Assembly (NCBI GenBank): GCA_002786065.1
Contig: NHNY01000005.1
Location: 1,054,001-1,118,000, forward strand
Direction: 5' to 3'
DNA from: Microcyclospora pomicola
Taxonomy: Eukaryota; Ascomycota; Dothideomycetes; Capnodiales
DNA: 64,000 nt
Each line of letters begins with the position of its first letter. Within the stretch, counting starts at the first letter, position 1. This document shows positions 1 through 13,350 of this stretch, in pieces. The notes below the pieces were generated by a model. That model was not told where the DNA came from. It saw only the letters and a list, made by a program, of their open reading frames with translations, and did no database searches. The position numbers were made by a program, and so were the translations under genes.

Positions 1-3000
1 GGCTTTCAAAAGTACGAGAAAGAATCACAACCAACACATTGCACCCAGCCACTGACGAGTAGCAGGCTATTCAAACCCATCCAGCGGATGCGAAGATTCT
101 ACCTCATGCCAGCCAAGTCTCTTCAAAGCTAGCACAATGTCTCGACCCGGCGTTGCCTTCTGGCGTTCACCAGAAGACCTTGGAAGTCTATGCTTACATA
201 TTCTCAGCTTTCGGGGTATGTCAAATTCTATGACTTGCATGTTCTCGGGGTGCCCTGAATTGACACCACACAGGAAGAACATCTATCCGCCCATCTAGAT
301 GAGTATCTTGCCGGTCTATCCACAGTGCTCTCGTTTGCGGCGCTATCTGTGCGCCCTGGCCTGTACGTGTTATTCGAGGAACACATAACACGTCTTCCAC
401 AAGATGTCCTGCGATCGGCGCTCAAGTCCATCATACTTGGTCTGCTTCCCGCAGTCGAAGAAGAGACTAGTGAGGACTTCGAACGCGCCCTGCTCAGTGT
501 GCAAGCACTCGAAAGCAAATTCGCACTTGCTGACGACAACGATCACTCTCATGATAGTGGTGGCTATTTCTGGCAATGTTTCTTTCTCGGGGCGATCACC
601 AGTCCCTCGCGTCGGCTCGGTGCCCTCAATTATCTCATGCGCCGACTCCCCAGATTTGGTGTTGATCACAAATCGACCAACGGTGACCCTGCTCTTGTGA
701 ATGATAGCAGACTTACATTAAAAGCCGAAGCCGTTATTTCGCCGGAGCCTGGACTTCTCATTCGATGCTTTGTATCTGGCCTGTCTGATAACCAGATGCT
801 GATCCAACGAGGATTCCTTGATCTCCTAGTCAGCCACTTACCTCTTGACTCGCCAGTTCTGCAAGAGAGGGTTGAGCAACGTGATTTGGACCTACTCGTG
901 TCTGCAGCAATTTCTGTTCTGACCAGACGTGACATGAGCCTCAATCGACGATTGTGGTCCTGGTTTCTTGGACCCGATCCAAAGGATACAGTTTCGGATG
1001 TCGCGGAGTCGCTTGCGGGCCAAGACACAAAGAACGATGGCCTTTCTGGCCAGAGTGTTCACCTCGAGTACTTTACCACGAACGGCCAAGATGCGCTGGA
1101 GCGTTGTATTCTCTCTATGCTGCGTCGACAAAGCACCCGAGCGTCAGAAGTTGCCAAGCCATTCCGCATATGTCTCTCCCTTATGGATCGTTGGGAGATC
1201 GGTGGATCGCTGGTCTCCAAGATATTTCTACCGGCAATGAGAAGTGCATTCGAGTATTGTAGAACAGCAACGGCCAGCGACACCAAGGATGTTCTCCGTA
1301 GCGTCAGTCTATTTTTTGACGGCGTCGAAGCTCATCTCATCTACGCCAACCTGAATCGACTCCTCTCAGTGAGTGAGCCCGATACGCAGCTTGGAAACTT
1401 TGCTTTATTTGCCTGGATCATGGAGCACTTTAACGTTAAAGATGAGGACATGCTTACGATCCACATTCCTGCGTCACTACTGTATCTTCTAAGCCTCCTA
1501 CAGGACCATGCAGCTTTCTCGAACGACGCCTATTCGACCGCCCTGATGATTACTTCTCGACTTGTTGAGCTCCTGGCGCCTTGGTGGTCGAATCAAAGAA
1601 AAGATGCTGCGGCAAATGCAAGCAAGACCCTCAAGAGTCAGCCGAGAGTCTGGAATAGTGATGATATCAAGGCTGCGACACATAAGTATTATGATGCCCA
1701 GGAGCCAGGAGACCCAAAAGCCAACCTTCCTCTGGAAAGCACTGTGTTAGCAGTCACGCTGTTCGCACAATTTTCGTCGCTTGCACAGCTTGCTATGGAA
1801 CGCTCCGAAAGCGACACACTACCACGCCTGGCGCCTATCATGATTAGTGTGCTGGCCAAATTACCTTCAGGTGATCACAAGGAGAGTGCAAAATTGTTCC
1901 GTGCAATGCAGAAATTAGCATCGATGGCAAGAAACACGGACATTAACATCCAGTATCCTGTGATCGGTGCAACTATCAACCTAGCCCATGCTCTCTTCAG
2001 ATCAAAGCGGTTATCAGCATCCCAAATTCTCCAGCTTGAGCCAGATCTCACTGAATATCTGTGGGACAATTTATCCCCGTTGAGACCTAAGTATCACCTC
2101 GAGGTGGTCAAGTCTATGTGGCAGCTCGAGAATCTCATAACGTACGACAACACCGTACAAATCTCTCTGCTGGGTCTGCTTCGTGGGAGCAGCAGTGCAT
2201 CCAAACAAAGCTCTCATATCAATGACGAGACTGCCAGTAAATTCGCTGTGCTTTGGAATCACACCTTTGCAGCGCAGCCAAGCTCTCATAGGCGAAACAG
2301 CAGCAGGCCTGATGCCCATGGTCCAGATCAAATTGAACGCCATCGTACCACACTCATTGAGCCTCTCTTGGTCATGCTAGACGCGCTCGAAAACGTTTCT
2401 GGTTCTGGATTTGAAGTTGTTCGCCGCTGGCTGCTGGGACTGTCCAACTCTGAGCAGATTTTCAACATCCTACTTGCTCGGATGCACTATTTCTCTCTAC
2501 CTCCGAGGCCCAGTCCAGACTCCCGTACACAGGACAGGGATAGTAACGATCAGTCTGATGATTTGGAATACACGCTCCGCTGTCTCTGCAACATCCTGAT
2601 GAATGGCAATGACTGGACTTGGCAATGCCTCAGCAGCGCCTCGAAATCGTTGCATCAGTCTGGAGAGGGAGAGGACGGCCTGCTACAAATAGCAAGAACG
2701 TGCACAAAAATTGCCGAGAATCCAAGACAATATACTAAGTCTTTGGATGAAACGGCTCTTCGTACGCTCGAGGTCTTGATGCAAAGTCCAGCGGCTTACG
2801 ATCTCAGGTTTCTGGAAGTGGACTCATTGTTGCTTAGTCGTCTTACACGGTCGGTAGTTAGCAACGCAGGCATCGATCAAGGACGGCTGTTGCGGCTCAT
2901 CACCACAGCGATCACGCTCAGGCACAACATATCGAAGGCTGATCTCGCAACGGATGGGCGACCCGGGAGTTCAGCGGATCTGAAAGGCCCATCGATGGGT

Positions 3001-5388
3001 GGAGTCATGGCAAGTGAGAGCGTAGCAGGTCCAGTTGTCACAGACGCTCTGTTGTCGCAAATCCTCTACTGCCTGCGCACGGGATTCTCATCCCGAACTT
3101 CACGTCATCGCATGAACCAGTGGTTGGCCTTCCTCGGAGCAGTATTACCAACATTTTCCAATGCCATCCTTTCGAACCTCATACCTTTGGTGGAGTGCTT
3201 CTGTTCGGAGCTTGTTAAAGAGTTCAGGACCCTTATCAAGCTTTCCAGTCCTGATGCAGCTCCGTCGTCCTTCGCGCCCGAAGCGACGATCATAGCTCTA
3301 CTAGACGGTCTCGAAATGGTCCTTGCGCGTGCCAATGACCACCTGTTGGGTGAGCCTGAGCCAGAAATCCCCAAAAAGCAGTCAAGTCAGCCCAGTACCT
3401 TTTTGGGAAATGTCACTTCGGGCATGTTCAAGATAGACGGACCGACGAGCAGACATGTGCCATCAAATAATCGTCTGACTGTCACTTTGGCCTTCCAGGA
3501 CGCTATTCGTGTGTCCTTGAGGATCTGGAGTTGGGCGACGAGTAGCATTGACGCCGGCAGTGTTGACAAGGCCTGCGCAGCTACGACAGCTTATTGTGCT
3601 TTGAGAGTGCGTAACAAGACGCGGCAGCTATTGGAGCACATTTTCGCCCAGGAACCATTGGAGGGGTTGGAGGTCGTGATCGAGCAGTGGTCCCGTCCGA
3701 CTCAAGCTCAGGATGCTGCTGCTGCCATGAAGCTCGTACATGTCATGCAAGCATCGCGGCCCAAAAACGTCATCCCCGCGATCCTGGACGCATTGTGCAG
3801 TCGAGCGAACATATCAGCTTTGCCACCTCAGCGGCAGTCCAGTCTTACCATTGATCTGACCGCTTTGGAGGTGAGCTTGTTCTATGCCGCATACCTCGAA
3901 TCATTAGAGGACGATGCTATGGATGAGATTTGGACCGACTGCATCAACTTTCTGCGCGATTCGGTCACGAATCCGATGCCATACCGACAGACTTTACCAA
4001 CGTTGCTCTCAATAGTTGAGCTCCTCGCTCGGAAAGTCGACAACACTAATTTTGGAGAGCAAAAGCGCATGCGTCGGGAACTTGGGGATGTCTTCCAGCG
4101 GTTACTATCGGCCACCTTCACCACGTTACCGGATGCTGTGATCACCGAGCCCATCAATGCACAGACTCCAGCACATCAACAAGCCCCAGCGAGCCAAGAA
4201 GCCGAGAAAAGGCGGTTGACAGATCTCTCCGTGGTCTTGACTCGAGTGGTGGTCAGTCTCGATATGATCGTAGAAACTCCAGACCGTGTCACCGCGTCAA
4301 TGAACAGCATCTCCGCGAGCCTGATCAATCCCAAGATGCATGCGAAGTCATTTCCCATGAATGTGAGCCTTGACACGTTAGCACTTGTCCTGGAAATGGC
4401 GAGGAAAGCTCCGACAGCCAAGTCTTGGAAGAAGGACGTCACAGATGCCTTCAACGACCCAAGACTGCTGGCATCAGGTCCGAGATTGATGCAAGAGGGC
4501 TGGTTTCCAGTTCTCCAACAATTACTGCTACGGGATAAAGATCGCCTGACAGAGCTGCTTTCCAGGATGGCACCACCTTCTACAGCCGGTATCATGTTCG
4601 GCGTTGGAGCTAGTACCGCGAGATTGGAGGCAGATCGCAAAACTCAGCTCGGGCTGAGGCGGATCTGCATAGTGCTTCTATCCGCGCCGGAAGACACCTT
4701 CGTCCCTAATCTACGAGAGATCCAAGAGAAGCTCGTCGAACTGTTTGACGCAAGTCTCTCCTCATCTCCATCCGCCATCATCAAAGCCGAGCTGTTCATG
4801 CTTTGCAGGACGCTCTTGCTTGCGTACAGTAGCGTTCACCTGTCATCTTTCTGGCCAGTCATCAACGATAAGCTTCAGTCAGCACTCAGATCACTGGTAC
4901 CGAACAATCACGAAAGCGGCCTGTTTACGAACTTCTCTCTCCTACAATCATGCAAACTGCTGGACCAATTGTTAACCATGTCGTTGGACGATTTTCAGCT
5001 CTATCAATGGTTCTACATCATTGATACCGTCGACGCGGTGTACCGCCCACCGGATTGGAGCTCCTCAGCATTGACCGAATATGCTGCTGAAGCACTGACT
5101 ACTGCTGCTGGCTCCGACGACAACGCTTCGCCGGTCACGTTTGCGTCACCTGCTAACGACAAGAACGGCAAACGAAAACCGATGCTGAGCGATGACCTAC
5201 CCATAGACAAGAACGATCTGAGAGCGCTTGCAAGAGAGGATTTCGTGCGGACAGTGCTCCGACCATTTCTGAGCCAGCTCAGCATGTATGCCTATGAAGG
5301 AGTGTACAGTCTGGACGAACCCGATCTCGAAGCGTGCCGAGATAGTCTGCTAGAGGACATTCTCGACCAGACCACCCTCGTTGAATAA
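1..5388 (+). CDS. dopA: Dop1 (Dopey) family protein, 5'-partial
   Basis: Dop1 proteins are very large cytosolic leucine-rich proteins that work with Mon2 and a P4-ATPase flippase at Golgi and endosomes; in Aspergillus DopA is needed for normal development. Visible exons: 1-11 (end of an upstream exon), 66-215 and 274-5388, split by GT-AG introns 12-65 and 216-273. The frame is continuous across both joins. The hallmark Dopey N-terminal motifs are present: LAQCLDPALPSGVHQKTLEV at about 100-170, then LGALNYLMRRLP, LIRCFVSGLSDNQMLIQRGF and RRDMSLNRRLWSWFLGP. About 1758 residues are visible, the usual size. The true start lies left of the window. The rest of the chain is helical-repeat-like with no further recognised domain. 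Family is confident; the two first splice sites are inferred from frame and homology remembered, not from transcripts. Confidence 0.93.
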
Positions 5389-7393
5389 CTCAATTTGATC
5401 AGTTATGCAAAGCGGATAGAATAGAAGCAATTTGTCGATATCTGTCGAAATCATCTTGATTATTCATGGATTGCTCACGTCTCAAGGGATGTGGTGCGCC
5501 GATCGCCAAGGACGCACTCAGCTTACTCTAGTGATCGGCGTCATGCATCTGGTCGACTGGGAGCACACTACCAAGGATTGAGGCTGCTATAGAACATTCC
5601 ATGTCGTCAAAGTTCCAGGTCAAAAAACAATGGTTGTGGATGACTTTTTCCAGGTACATACTCCACTCCACTGCAAGCCACACGGCTTTCGGGGTTTGGA
5701 GATACCGGCCAGCTGATGGCGTCAGAGGCCGGAAGACGACAAGCACGTTTGGCAGTAGATTCGGTGTGGTCTTCGCTACCAGACCCGGAGACGATCATTA
5801 TTTGTGTTTGGCTGCATGGCGCGTACTGTATTTGACCTCGCAAGCCCTTACCACACATGGCCGCGCTTTCTTTTCTCATCTTTACCCCCGACATTGACCT
5901 GTTTCGTACTTCTCGTCCGCGCGCACACCGAGCGGTCTCCTTCAAGACTTCACCCCGTCGATGTGAACAGTCGGCCCGACTGCAAACGGCGTGAGCGATC
6001 ACGCCGCACCTCATAAAAATCTGGTGGCTTGCATAACTCCCACCGAACAGTTGATCGCTGGCGTGGAAACGCGCGCCAGAAGACGAATGGAAGCTCACCA
6101 ACATGCTGGCGTCCGCGGAGGGTCGTAGTATGCATAATGCAGTGCCCTGGCAGCACGACGTCATCGCGACCTTGCTGTCGTCCACAACTCCTCACATTGT
6201 TAGGAATGAGAAATCAACAGTGCCTGGATACTAGACTCCAGCGGCGCATGCCGAATGTAGCACTGGCTGAAAAGAGTACACCCCACTCCCACTCCCTCAC
6301 TCCATCGCTCGACCATGGCGTCCAAACATCCTGGGTGATCGGCATCACATCGACAGTCACGCCTCGCACTTCTCGAACGCCTCCAAAACGCCTCGCGCTC
6401 GGAAGACTAGATGCAGTGCCTGCCTTCATTCAGCCATATCACTATCTTTCCTCCTCTTGGACTGCCGAACTGTCCACCCGGGAGGCAGCCTGCCAGCCTC
6501 TGACGCCGATCGCCGATCTGCAATGCTAACGCTTCACGCTCATGGCGAACACGTTGCGCGCATGTGGGTCGGTGGCACGGTGTAAGTTCGATCGAAGATC
6601 TATTGGTCATATCACTCGCCGTAGTCTCGAGCCAGATGCCAATGGTCTCATCGACCAGCGCCAACGATGACATGGCTGTGCGCACTATACACGCATCATC
6701 CACCATGCACGATGCACCATCGAGTTCTGCATCGCTTCTTGCCAATCGTGGACATTGCTAATCAAGCGTCAGCGCGAGCGCCAGCGATCTCCATCGCCCT
6801 GGTTCGCCCCAGAGCCGTGCGCATGAAATACCCTAGCCCAGCACTAAAGATCAAGCATTTCAGTGCCTTACTAGTCTGCGCCATCCCACACTGACATCGA
6901 CATTCGGCGGGCCCCACATGCTGATCTATTGTTCCAGCCACGGGCTTTTTGGGCGCTGCAAGCATGCGACGATCGCGGAGCTGGCTCCTGCAGGTGCGAG
7001 GATTAGAGTCACGCGAACCCAACGATCATCAGGAACATTGACGATTTCGACCTGCTCGCTCGATCGGGCTTCTCGCAAGGGTTTCTTGAAAATCGTGCCA
7101 GTGATGCAAGGGTGTTGTGGGCAGGGGTGGAGAGTGAGTGATGATGCCGAAATGGCATCGGTTCAAGTTGCCTGCTGGCTTTATCTGACTAACTCCGTGA
7201 CGTCCTGTTGAGGTTGCTGTTATGTCCGGTCTATGATGACGGTGAGGAAGCATTGCGGTGATGCAGCGGAGACTGGACATTTCCAACGGCCTTGTCTTCC
7301 GCAACTAAGAGCTCTGGTCATGTCTTTTGAGGAGTGATGCCTGAGCTCAGCCGGCTCTCACTCACTACACATCTTCTACTGTGCCATACCCTT
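5389..7393. other. 2.0 kb convergent intergenic region, no supported gene
   Basis: This lies between the 3' ends of dop1 and the epimerase gene. It contains two overlapping opposite-strand open frames (5607-6185 minus, 192 codons; 6029-6529 plus, 166 codons). Neither shows a recognisable domain, signal peptide or clear splice structure, so I do not call them. I looked for tRNA-like structure near 6960-7030 and found none that folds convincingly. The rest is 3' UTR or unassigned. Confidence 0.5.
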
Positions 7394-8530
7394 TCAATCC
7401 GTCCAAGCTCGGTAGATGGTGCGCGAGCCCCAGAGCTGCCCCTTCTTCAACACGACCATATGTCGCAGCGAATCATCGTTGATCGCGTTGACATACCGAC
7501 TTGCCTCGACGCACATCCCGGTGCGAGGTCCGCGGGCTGGCATCCCGTCGAGCGCAGGCACGTCGAGGTTGCGGCCGGTATAGAACTGGAAAGCGGGCTC
7601 GGTGCTGAGCGCTTCGAAGTGGATGCGCGTGGCTGGGTGGTGTAGGCTGACGAGCAGCTTCATCGGCTCTTGTCGTGTGTCGAGCGGGATGGAGGCTGGG
7701 TCGGCGTTGACGATGAAGCAGTGGTCGGGGTTGGGCTCCGATGGGCCCAGCGTGAATTCTTCGTTCGCTGGGATGCCCGGGAATGGCTTGATCTCGCCCT
7801 GAGGATACGCATGTCAGAGCTGTGGTAGAAGCCAGGATGTCATGAGGGATATACGCACGGTAGGGATATCATGTTCGTCCGTCACCTGATGCAAGTTCGA
7901 CGGGACGACGACCCTGGTGCCCTCGAGCGTTGGTCCATCGGAGATATTGAAGTAGCTAGAATATCTGATCAGCATACCACCCATCTCTCTGGCAGTTCCT
8001 CCCTCTCCCTCCACATACCTGTGATTCGTCACACTGACCACCGTCTCCTCGACCTCATCCCCGACCAACTCGACCTCATACTCAATCTCCAAACTCGTCT
8101 TCTCGACCCCAGCATCCGTCACCGTCTCCGCGACATACCACACCCGCAACTCCACCGTCCCCGGAAACCCCTCCTCGCCATCTTTACTCAGATACGTAAA
8201 CCGCACCGCCTCCCTCCCGCCTCGCATCTCCCGCCCCGGACCCTCGAACACCTTCTTCCCCCACCCCTGCGCCCCGCCATGCAGCGTGTTCGGCCCATTG
8301 TTCGCCGCGAGGCGGTAGCTCCGGCCATTGAGGCGGTCGATCTGCGCGCCCGCGATGCGGTTCGCGACGCGGCCGATCGTCTCGCCGAAGAAGGGGCTCG
8401 TGTCGGTGGCGTAGGGCGCGGCGGACGGGAAGCCGAGGACGATGTTGCGGCCGCCGACGGTGAAGGATTGGATGATGCCGCCTTGGGGGAGGAAGGTGAA
8501 GGCCGCGGCGGCGGGGGAGGGGGAGGACAT
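7394..8530 (-). CDS. Aldose 1-epimerase (galactose mutarotase)
   Basis: This enzyme interconverts the alpha and beta anomers of aldoses such as galactose and glucose in the cytosol. Exons on the minus strand: 8530-8019, 7955-7859 and 7798-7394, giving 337 residues, typical of the family. Introns 7956-8018 and 7799-7858 are short and GT-AG. Splicing rebuilds the signature TNHSYFNISDGPTLEG around residues 165-180, with the Ser codon split by intron 1. GETIGRVANRIA near residue 50, NTLHGG near residue 80 and FQFYTGR near the C-terminus are further family motifs. The catalytic histidines (NTLHGG and TNHSYF) and the late acidic residue region (CVEASRY) are present. No signal peptide is seen. Start chosen at 8530 because FTFLPQGGIIQSF, the usual beginning, follows within 25 residues. 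No Gal-pathway neighbours are nearby. Confidence 0.92.
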
Positions 8531-8703
8531 TGTTATGGCGGAGGTGAGGGATGTCGAGAGAGGTGGGAGGTGAGGTAGTGAAGAGCGTGAAGTGATGATG
8601 ATATGGTCGAATTACCTGGGTTTGATGCTGGTGTACCTATTCAGCGTATGAAGATGATGTGCATGCATAGAGACATGATGTTCTGCTGTGGAGCGGCGTA
8701 TGG

Positions 8704-8719
8704 CATCATCATCATCATC
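8704..8719. repeat. (CAT)5 microsatellite
   Basis: Five CAT units plus one base, about 175 bp upstream of the epimerase start codon, in what should be its promoter or 5' leader. Confidence 0.9.
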
Positions 8720-8893
8720 GTCTCCATTTTTAGGCAGAATCAGGAACGCGGGGCAGAGCTGGGCTCACTACGATGTCTAGACTACCACTCTGACTGACTT
8801 ACTCCTGGACTTTGGCAGAATAATATATGCTCGTGAGTCCGTCACAGGAGCACTTTGCTGCCTCTTCGGACGAAGCAGAAAGAGTGTAGAACA

Positions 8894-8911
8894 GAAGAAG
8901 AAGAAGAAGAA
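8894..8911. repeat. (GAA)6 microsatellite
   Basis: Six perfect GAA units about 365 bp upstream of the epimerase gene. On the epimerase strand this is a pyrimidine tract (TTC), which may help keep the promoter open, but that is only inference. Confidence 0.9.
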
Positions 8912-10295
8912 CGGCTTATCATCTCAAAGAGCCAGAGCAACAGTCTCGCCCGAACCGGCCAACTTTGGCTTCATCTCCAATGATCAATCATCATACGGTA
9001 CAATGTTTCGCGGTTCGACAGGCGGGCAACGACGACCAACGGGTTTCGGAGACACCTGAGCTATCATGTCTTCTCTTCTTTTTGCTCTTCGTCATTTGAG
9101 AAAAGCCTCAAATACCCCTCAACACTTCAACCTCCGAGACTTGCGTCCCCTGTTTGGTGTCCAACAACTGAACGCTTCGGCGAGATCACCTCATTCTGCT
9201 CTCATCATTTCCGCGACAAGCACCGAGTCTCTTGAGCGTCACATTACGTTCCTTCGCATCAGCCAGCGTGTCAACATGACCTCCAATCTACGACATTCGG
9301 AACGCCTGACTCGTTGGGAGATGCCGCTGATCCATTGATTGATAGGTGAGCACTCGCTGGGCTAGCAGGAGTGTCCTAGCTTCTCGTCACCATGCACATG
9401 TGATTCATGTTATGCATTCTCGTCACATACCTTAGGCTCCTTGAACATCCTGATACTACAGTACTGTACCGATGGCGCGGAGCTCTCGCCTGGACCTGCT
9501 GATCATCAATACCTACCTACCGTATGTACAGTACCTTACCTTAAGCATCCGTCTCCAGCCCGCGGATGAGCTTCCGAATAACTACAGGTATTGATGTACT
9601 GTAGGTAGAGCTGGGTCAGATACCTGTGCTGATCAGTATTACGCACTTTATGCATCCATCTTACCTCACGATGCCACCATCATTCGCGCATACACAACTT
9701 AGCTTCGTAATCACGAAAGCTCCCCTGGAACCAACATGAATCTACCGTGAGTACCTGCATACCACACCAGTCCGATCGTCTTCAATGCCACCTGCACCCT
9801 CCAGTCGCTACACGACTACCCGACCATCGCGATGACCAACACATGAGTAATCCGCTCACCTCATCCCCCATCCCCAATCCCATCCCCGGACTTATCGACA
9901 CCTTTGAACGCCGAACAGGCACGATTGCGGATTCGCGGTGATTAGGTAGGTACCTGGGTATAGTAACTTTCGCCGTGCATGTCGCGCATGCTTTGTCAAG
10001 CACAGCACGGCACGACAACTACCTCACGATGGAACGAGCGGCACTTCGATGTCGACGGAGGGTGGTCCGGGATGTTTTCAGTTCATGTGAACCACAGCCT
10101 CGCCGCGTTTCCTTACGGGCTGGCTCCATCATCGACCGAGGACGAAGAGCCCCGTTCCGTTCCAGCTCCGATGGGCGGGGGTTGAGCCTGGAGTGTAAAA
10201 GGCCGAGGAGCATGAGGGAGGGGAGGCAGGTCGGAGAGTCCGCGGGTGGATGGGCGACTTTGCCTGTGCGGAGGTCATGTTACCTCCCTGCCCAT

Positions 10296-10313
10296 CTACC
10301 TACCTACCTACCT
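10296..10313. repeat. CTAC tandem repeat
   Basis: Four CTAC units plus CT. Related CCTACCT or AGGTAGG words recur in other gaps of this window (about 9505, 9604, 9945, 15845, 37010, 47234, 50005). Confidence 0.85.
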
Positions 10314-11078
10314 GAACAGGCGAGGGAGCGAATATGCAGCCCGCTGAAGCTTGGAATGGTTCCATGAGTGCGTGGGGAGGTCTCGCATGTAATAAGACGT
10401 GCCTGTGCCTGATGTGTGTATGTGTGTAAAGGGGTGGTGGGAGGTCGATCGCTCCGAAGATCCATTCGGAGTAGCTCCATCCCAGCGAGCACCGCCAAAG
10501 TTTCGACCAAGCATGGCCAAGTTCAGTCGCTTGCTTTATCAAGGTAGATTTACTACCCATTTTACGAACGTTCCAGAATTGCTGGACGGTGACTTGGTTG
10601 GGTGTGAAGAGGTGTATATTTGTTTTCAGTTCATTTGTATCGAAAGATGTAAAAAGGCGAAATTGCGGAAAGATGATGTAGATGGAAGGTGAGCAGTGAA
10701 GTAGAAAGGTCGAAAAGCTTTTTCTGTCTCGGATGCATCATTGAGAGAAAGAAAAAAGCGAGACTTGTAGCAAGAGCTTTCCCCTCTCATGCGAATTTTG
10801 AGGCAAGAACAAAGCACCGATGCGTGCGAATCTATACGACGATCATTCGTCAAATCGTGCCCACCAGAGTTGCCCGAAACAGTTTTCCCAGCCAAGAGCG
10901 AAACAGAAGAAAACAAAACAAATCAGTCGCTTTCCATGTGTATCATGTTGCTCGTCCATACCCAGCTCTTTGCCCCGTGAAACTCCGTATGTACTAATGA
11001 TAGTGTGCTCGCACGCTTGCTCGGAACGCAGTCAAATAAAATCACAAAAGACGGATCATGAATCGATGATATGGTAGA

Positions 11079-12186
11079 TCAGCTCGTCACCGGGACGTAT
11101 CGATTGAGCTCGAGATCCATCGGGTCGAGAGCGAAGTCTTGCATCATCGCCATGTTGTTGCTGCTAGTGAAGGCGCCCGCGAACTGCTGGGGCAGATTCG
11201 GGACGGGGAGGAAGTTGGGGTCGTAGGACATGTCGAAATTATCGCTGTCGAAGAAAGCGTCGACTTCCGGGCTGGATTGGCCGTGCTCGGGCATCAGCAG
11301 GGCGTAGCGTCGCTTTACTGCCTGGCTAGTCATATCGGGAATGTACCACTCCGGAGTGTAGAGGTGGGGATCGTTGGAGTAATCGGACGAGTGTTGCGGC
11401 AGTGACAACAGATGTGGTCGACTTGCGGACAGTCGTGGTCGATCGATGGGGCTTGGGTAGGCGAGCGAAGGAGATGTGCATGCAGATGAGGCGGAGTCTT
11501 GTCTGAAGACGCGGAGCTTGGCGTCGCTGGTCACATCCTTGCTACCGTTTCGTGGATGTGTTTGGCCATGCTGGCTATGCTCTGATTCGGAGCTGAACGA
11601 TCCTCGTCGATGGTGCACGTATCCCGCACCCTCGGCTAGAAGTCGTGATTGAAGCTTTTCGTAGTCCTCCTCGAACGATTCCAGCTCACCAGTACCGTCA
11701 TGCTTGGGTTCGAGGAGATCGAGCGCGGCGAGGATGTCGTGGGTCAAAGGCTGGCCATTGACCTCCTGTAGCATCGAACCTGACCATCCTTGTCCGGCGG
11801 TTGCTCTTCGATACATTTCTTGCAAAGCCGATACGAGTTGTGCTTGTTGTTGTTCGAGCATCTCCACATAACCTTTAGGATAGACCTTGTCTTGAGACTT
11901 CTTCCTCTCTCTACATAGCATTGGTCAGCTCCAAGTAGAGGGTGGGAGAAAGGACCGGTGACGCATACCCGAACACACAAATCGCATTGTCGGCCTTACA
12001 CCGCGTGCAAGGATGTGAGCCGTCACATTTGCTCTTCTTCAACCGACATCGATCGCAAGCCTTGCACACCCGTTTCCGGATGTTGTCTGAGTCTTGTGAC
12101 GAGGTTCGTACGGGCTGGGGGATCTTCCCCATAGCGGTAGACATCGATGAGGGAGCCATCGGTCTGACAAGTATGGGACAAGACAA
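11079..12186 (-). CDS. Zn2Cys6 binuclear-cluster transcription factor
   Basis: This is a fungal DNA-binding regulator expected to act in the nucleus. Exons 12186-11969 and 11910-11079 flank a 58-bp GT-AG intron and give 349 residues. The zinc cluster lies near residues 43-70: CDRCRLKKSKC then CTRCKADNAIC, spacing CX2CX6CX5CX2CX6C. It is followed directly, across the intron, by a basic linker ERKKSQDKVYPKGYVEMLEQ and a short coiled coil, the usual dimerisation layout. The linker resembles the Fcr1-type regulators of Candida and its filamentous relatives, but I am not sure enough to name it. The C-terminal 200 residues are Ser/Pro-rich with an acidic end (DSDNFDMSYDPNFLP, DFALDPMDLEL) that could be an activation domain. 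No fungal-specific middle homology region (Fungal_trans) is seen, so it is a short member. No target genes are evident from context. Confidence 0.88.
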
Positions 12187-13318
12187 TAAAGCTCACTGGC
12201 AAGCCAAGGCTCGAATCAGGAAGAGTAGATAGCTCTGACGAAGGAACTTTGACCAGGCTGTTACGGAGTCAATGACGGTGGTTAAGCAACGGAACAACAA
12301 CGAAGGCCCAACGATCGGGCGGTGGTCAGGACATGTATATAAGCTGACGGAGCATGCTTGGGTGCCGACTGGCGTGCATGGCGAAGGAGGGTCTGAGAGT
12401 TCGGCGTGCACAGGTCCAGTGGGCCGATGCTGTCTTGGTCATAGGCCCGTCAATACATCATCATCGCTCGGCGGACCATGTGTACAGTAATCGGCAGGGT
12501 GGAGCCAACCCATGTGAGCGGTAGGCATGGACGCGCCACCAAGGCTACAGTAAACCTGCCGAGTGCCTGGGAGGAAATAGAGTTGTGCAAATCCAGGAAA
12601 AATCATACTGTAATCATATGGAACGGTGAAGCACATGGATCCGGGCTAAGGAAGCATGAGGGATCTGCGCCGGTACCTATCACCGGCTGAGAGCAGCGAT
12701 AGGAGACGCCACCATCCAGAAATGATGAGCTCCTTGGTCCAGGACAGGAGGAAAGTATTCCATAATACCAGCGAGCCAAGTCCAGCTCAGTCTTTTAGTT
12801 TGCAATTCCCTCGATACAGTTCAGCTCAAGCCAGGCTGGTGCGGCTCTAACAGCAGCATGCAGTAACCCCGTCCGCGTGATTCGGGCTTTTCCAGTACAG
12901 TATTGTCGCCGAGCTCGGGGATTCGGCAGTCGTGAAGACGACAGAGTTCGCGCGCAGCAACTCGATGCGCTGCATACGGCGAGAGAGGCCCGTATCGATG
13001 ATGTTCGTATATTCGTTCGTGTTTGGCTTGGTGGTGGTTGTCCAACCAAAGTTGGCGCATCGTCCCATCACCGCACACTTTGCTGAGACCCCACTGGTGC
13101 CGCGCTGGCTTTCATTCCGCGGCCCTGCCAAGTCACAATGCGCATGGGTCTAAAGTAGAACTACTCTAATAGTGCGAGAGACATTACCTTATGTGCTGGA
13201 TCATTATTATTGTACCCATTTGCACACCACCGCATCATCACACCACCGCATCTTCACGTACACTGCCTCCATGTGCCGCACTCTCATATTGCCTCCACCG
13301 CTCGCAGACGAGTAAATC

Positions 13319-13350
<32 letters not shown>

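Larger units (their letters stand above)
8531..11078. other. 2.5 kb intergenic region with simple repeats
   Basis: It holds the promoter of the epimerase gene (right of 8530) and the 3' flank of the Zn2Cys6 gene (left of 11079). Visible landmarks are a (CAT)5 run, a (GAA)6 run, several CTACC/GGTAGG runs around 9500-9610 and 9945-9955, and the CTAC repeat at 10296-10313. Short open frames such as 9066-9338 (90 codons) and 9975-10367 (130 codons) resemble nothing I know and are not called. Confidence 0.5.

Noticed and set aside
5607-6529. Two antiparallel open frames of 192 and 166 codons
   Set aside because: They overlap each other, show no domain, signal or low-complexity pattern typical of real proteins, and at most one could be real; left uncalled.
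6760-7040. Possible tRNA or RNA gene (minus-strand GGGTTCGCGTGA-like segment)
   Set aside because: No acceptor stem, D-arm or anticodon arm could be paired around it; only the T-arm-like word is present.
8603-9338. Short frames upstream of the epimerase (64 and 90 codons)
   Set aside because: No recognisable content; they lie in the promoter region with CAT and GAA repeats.
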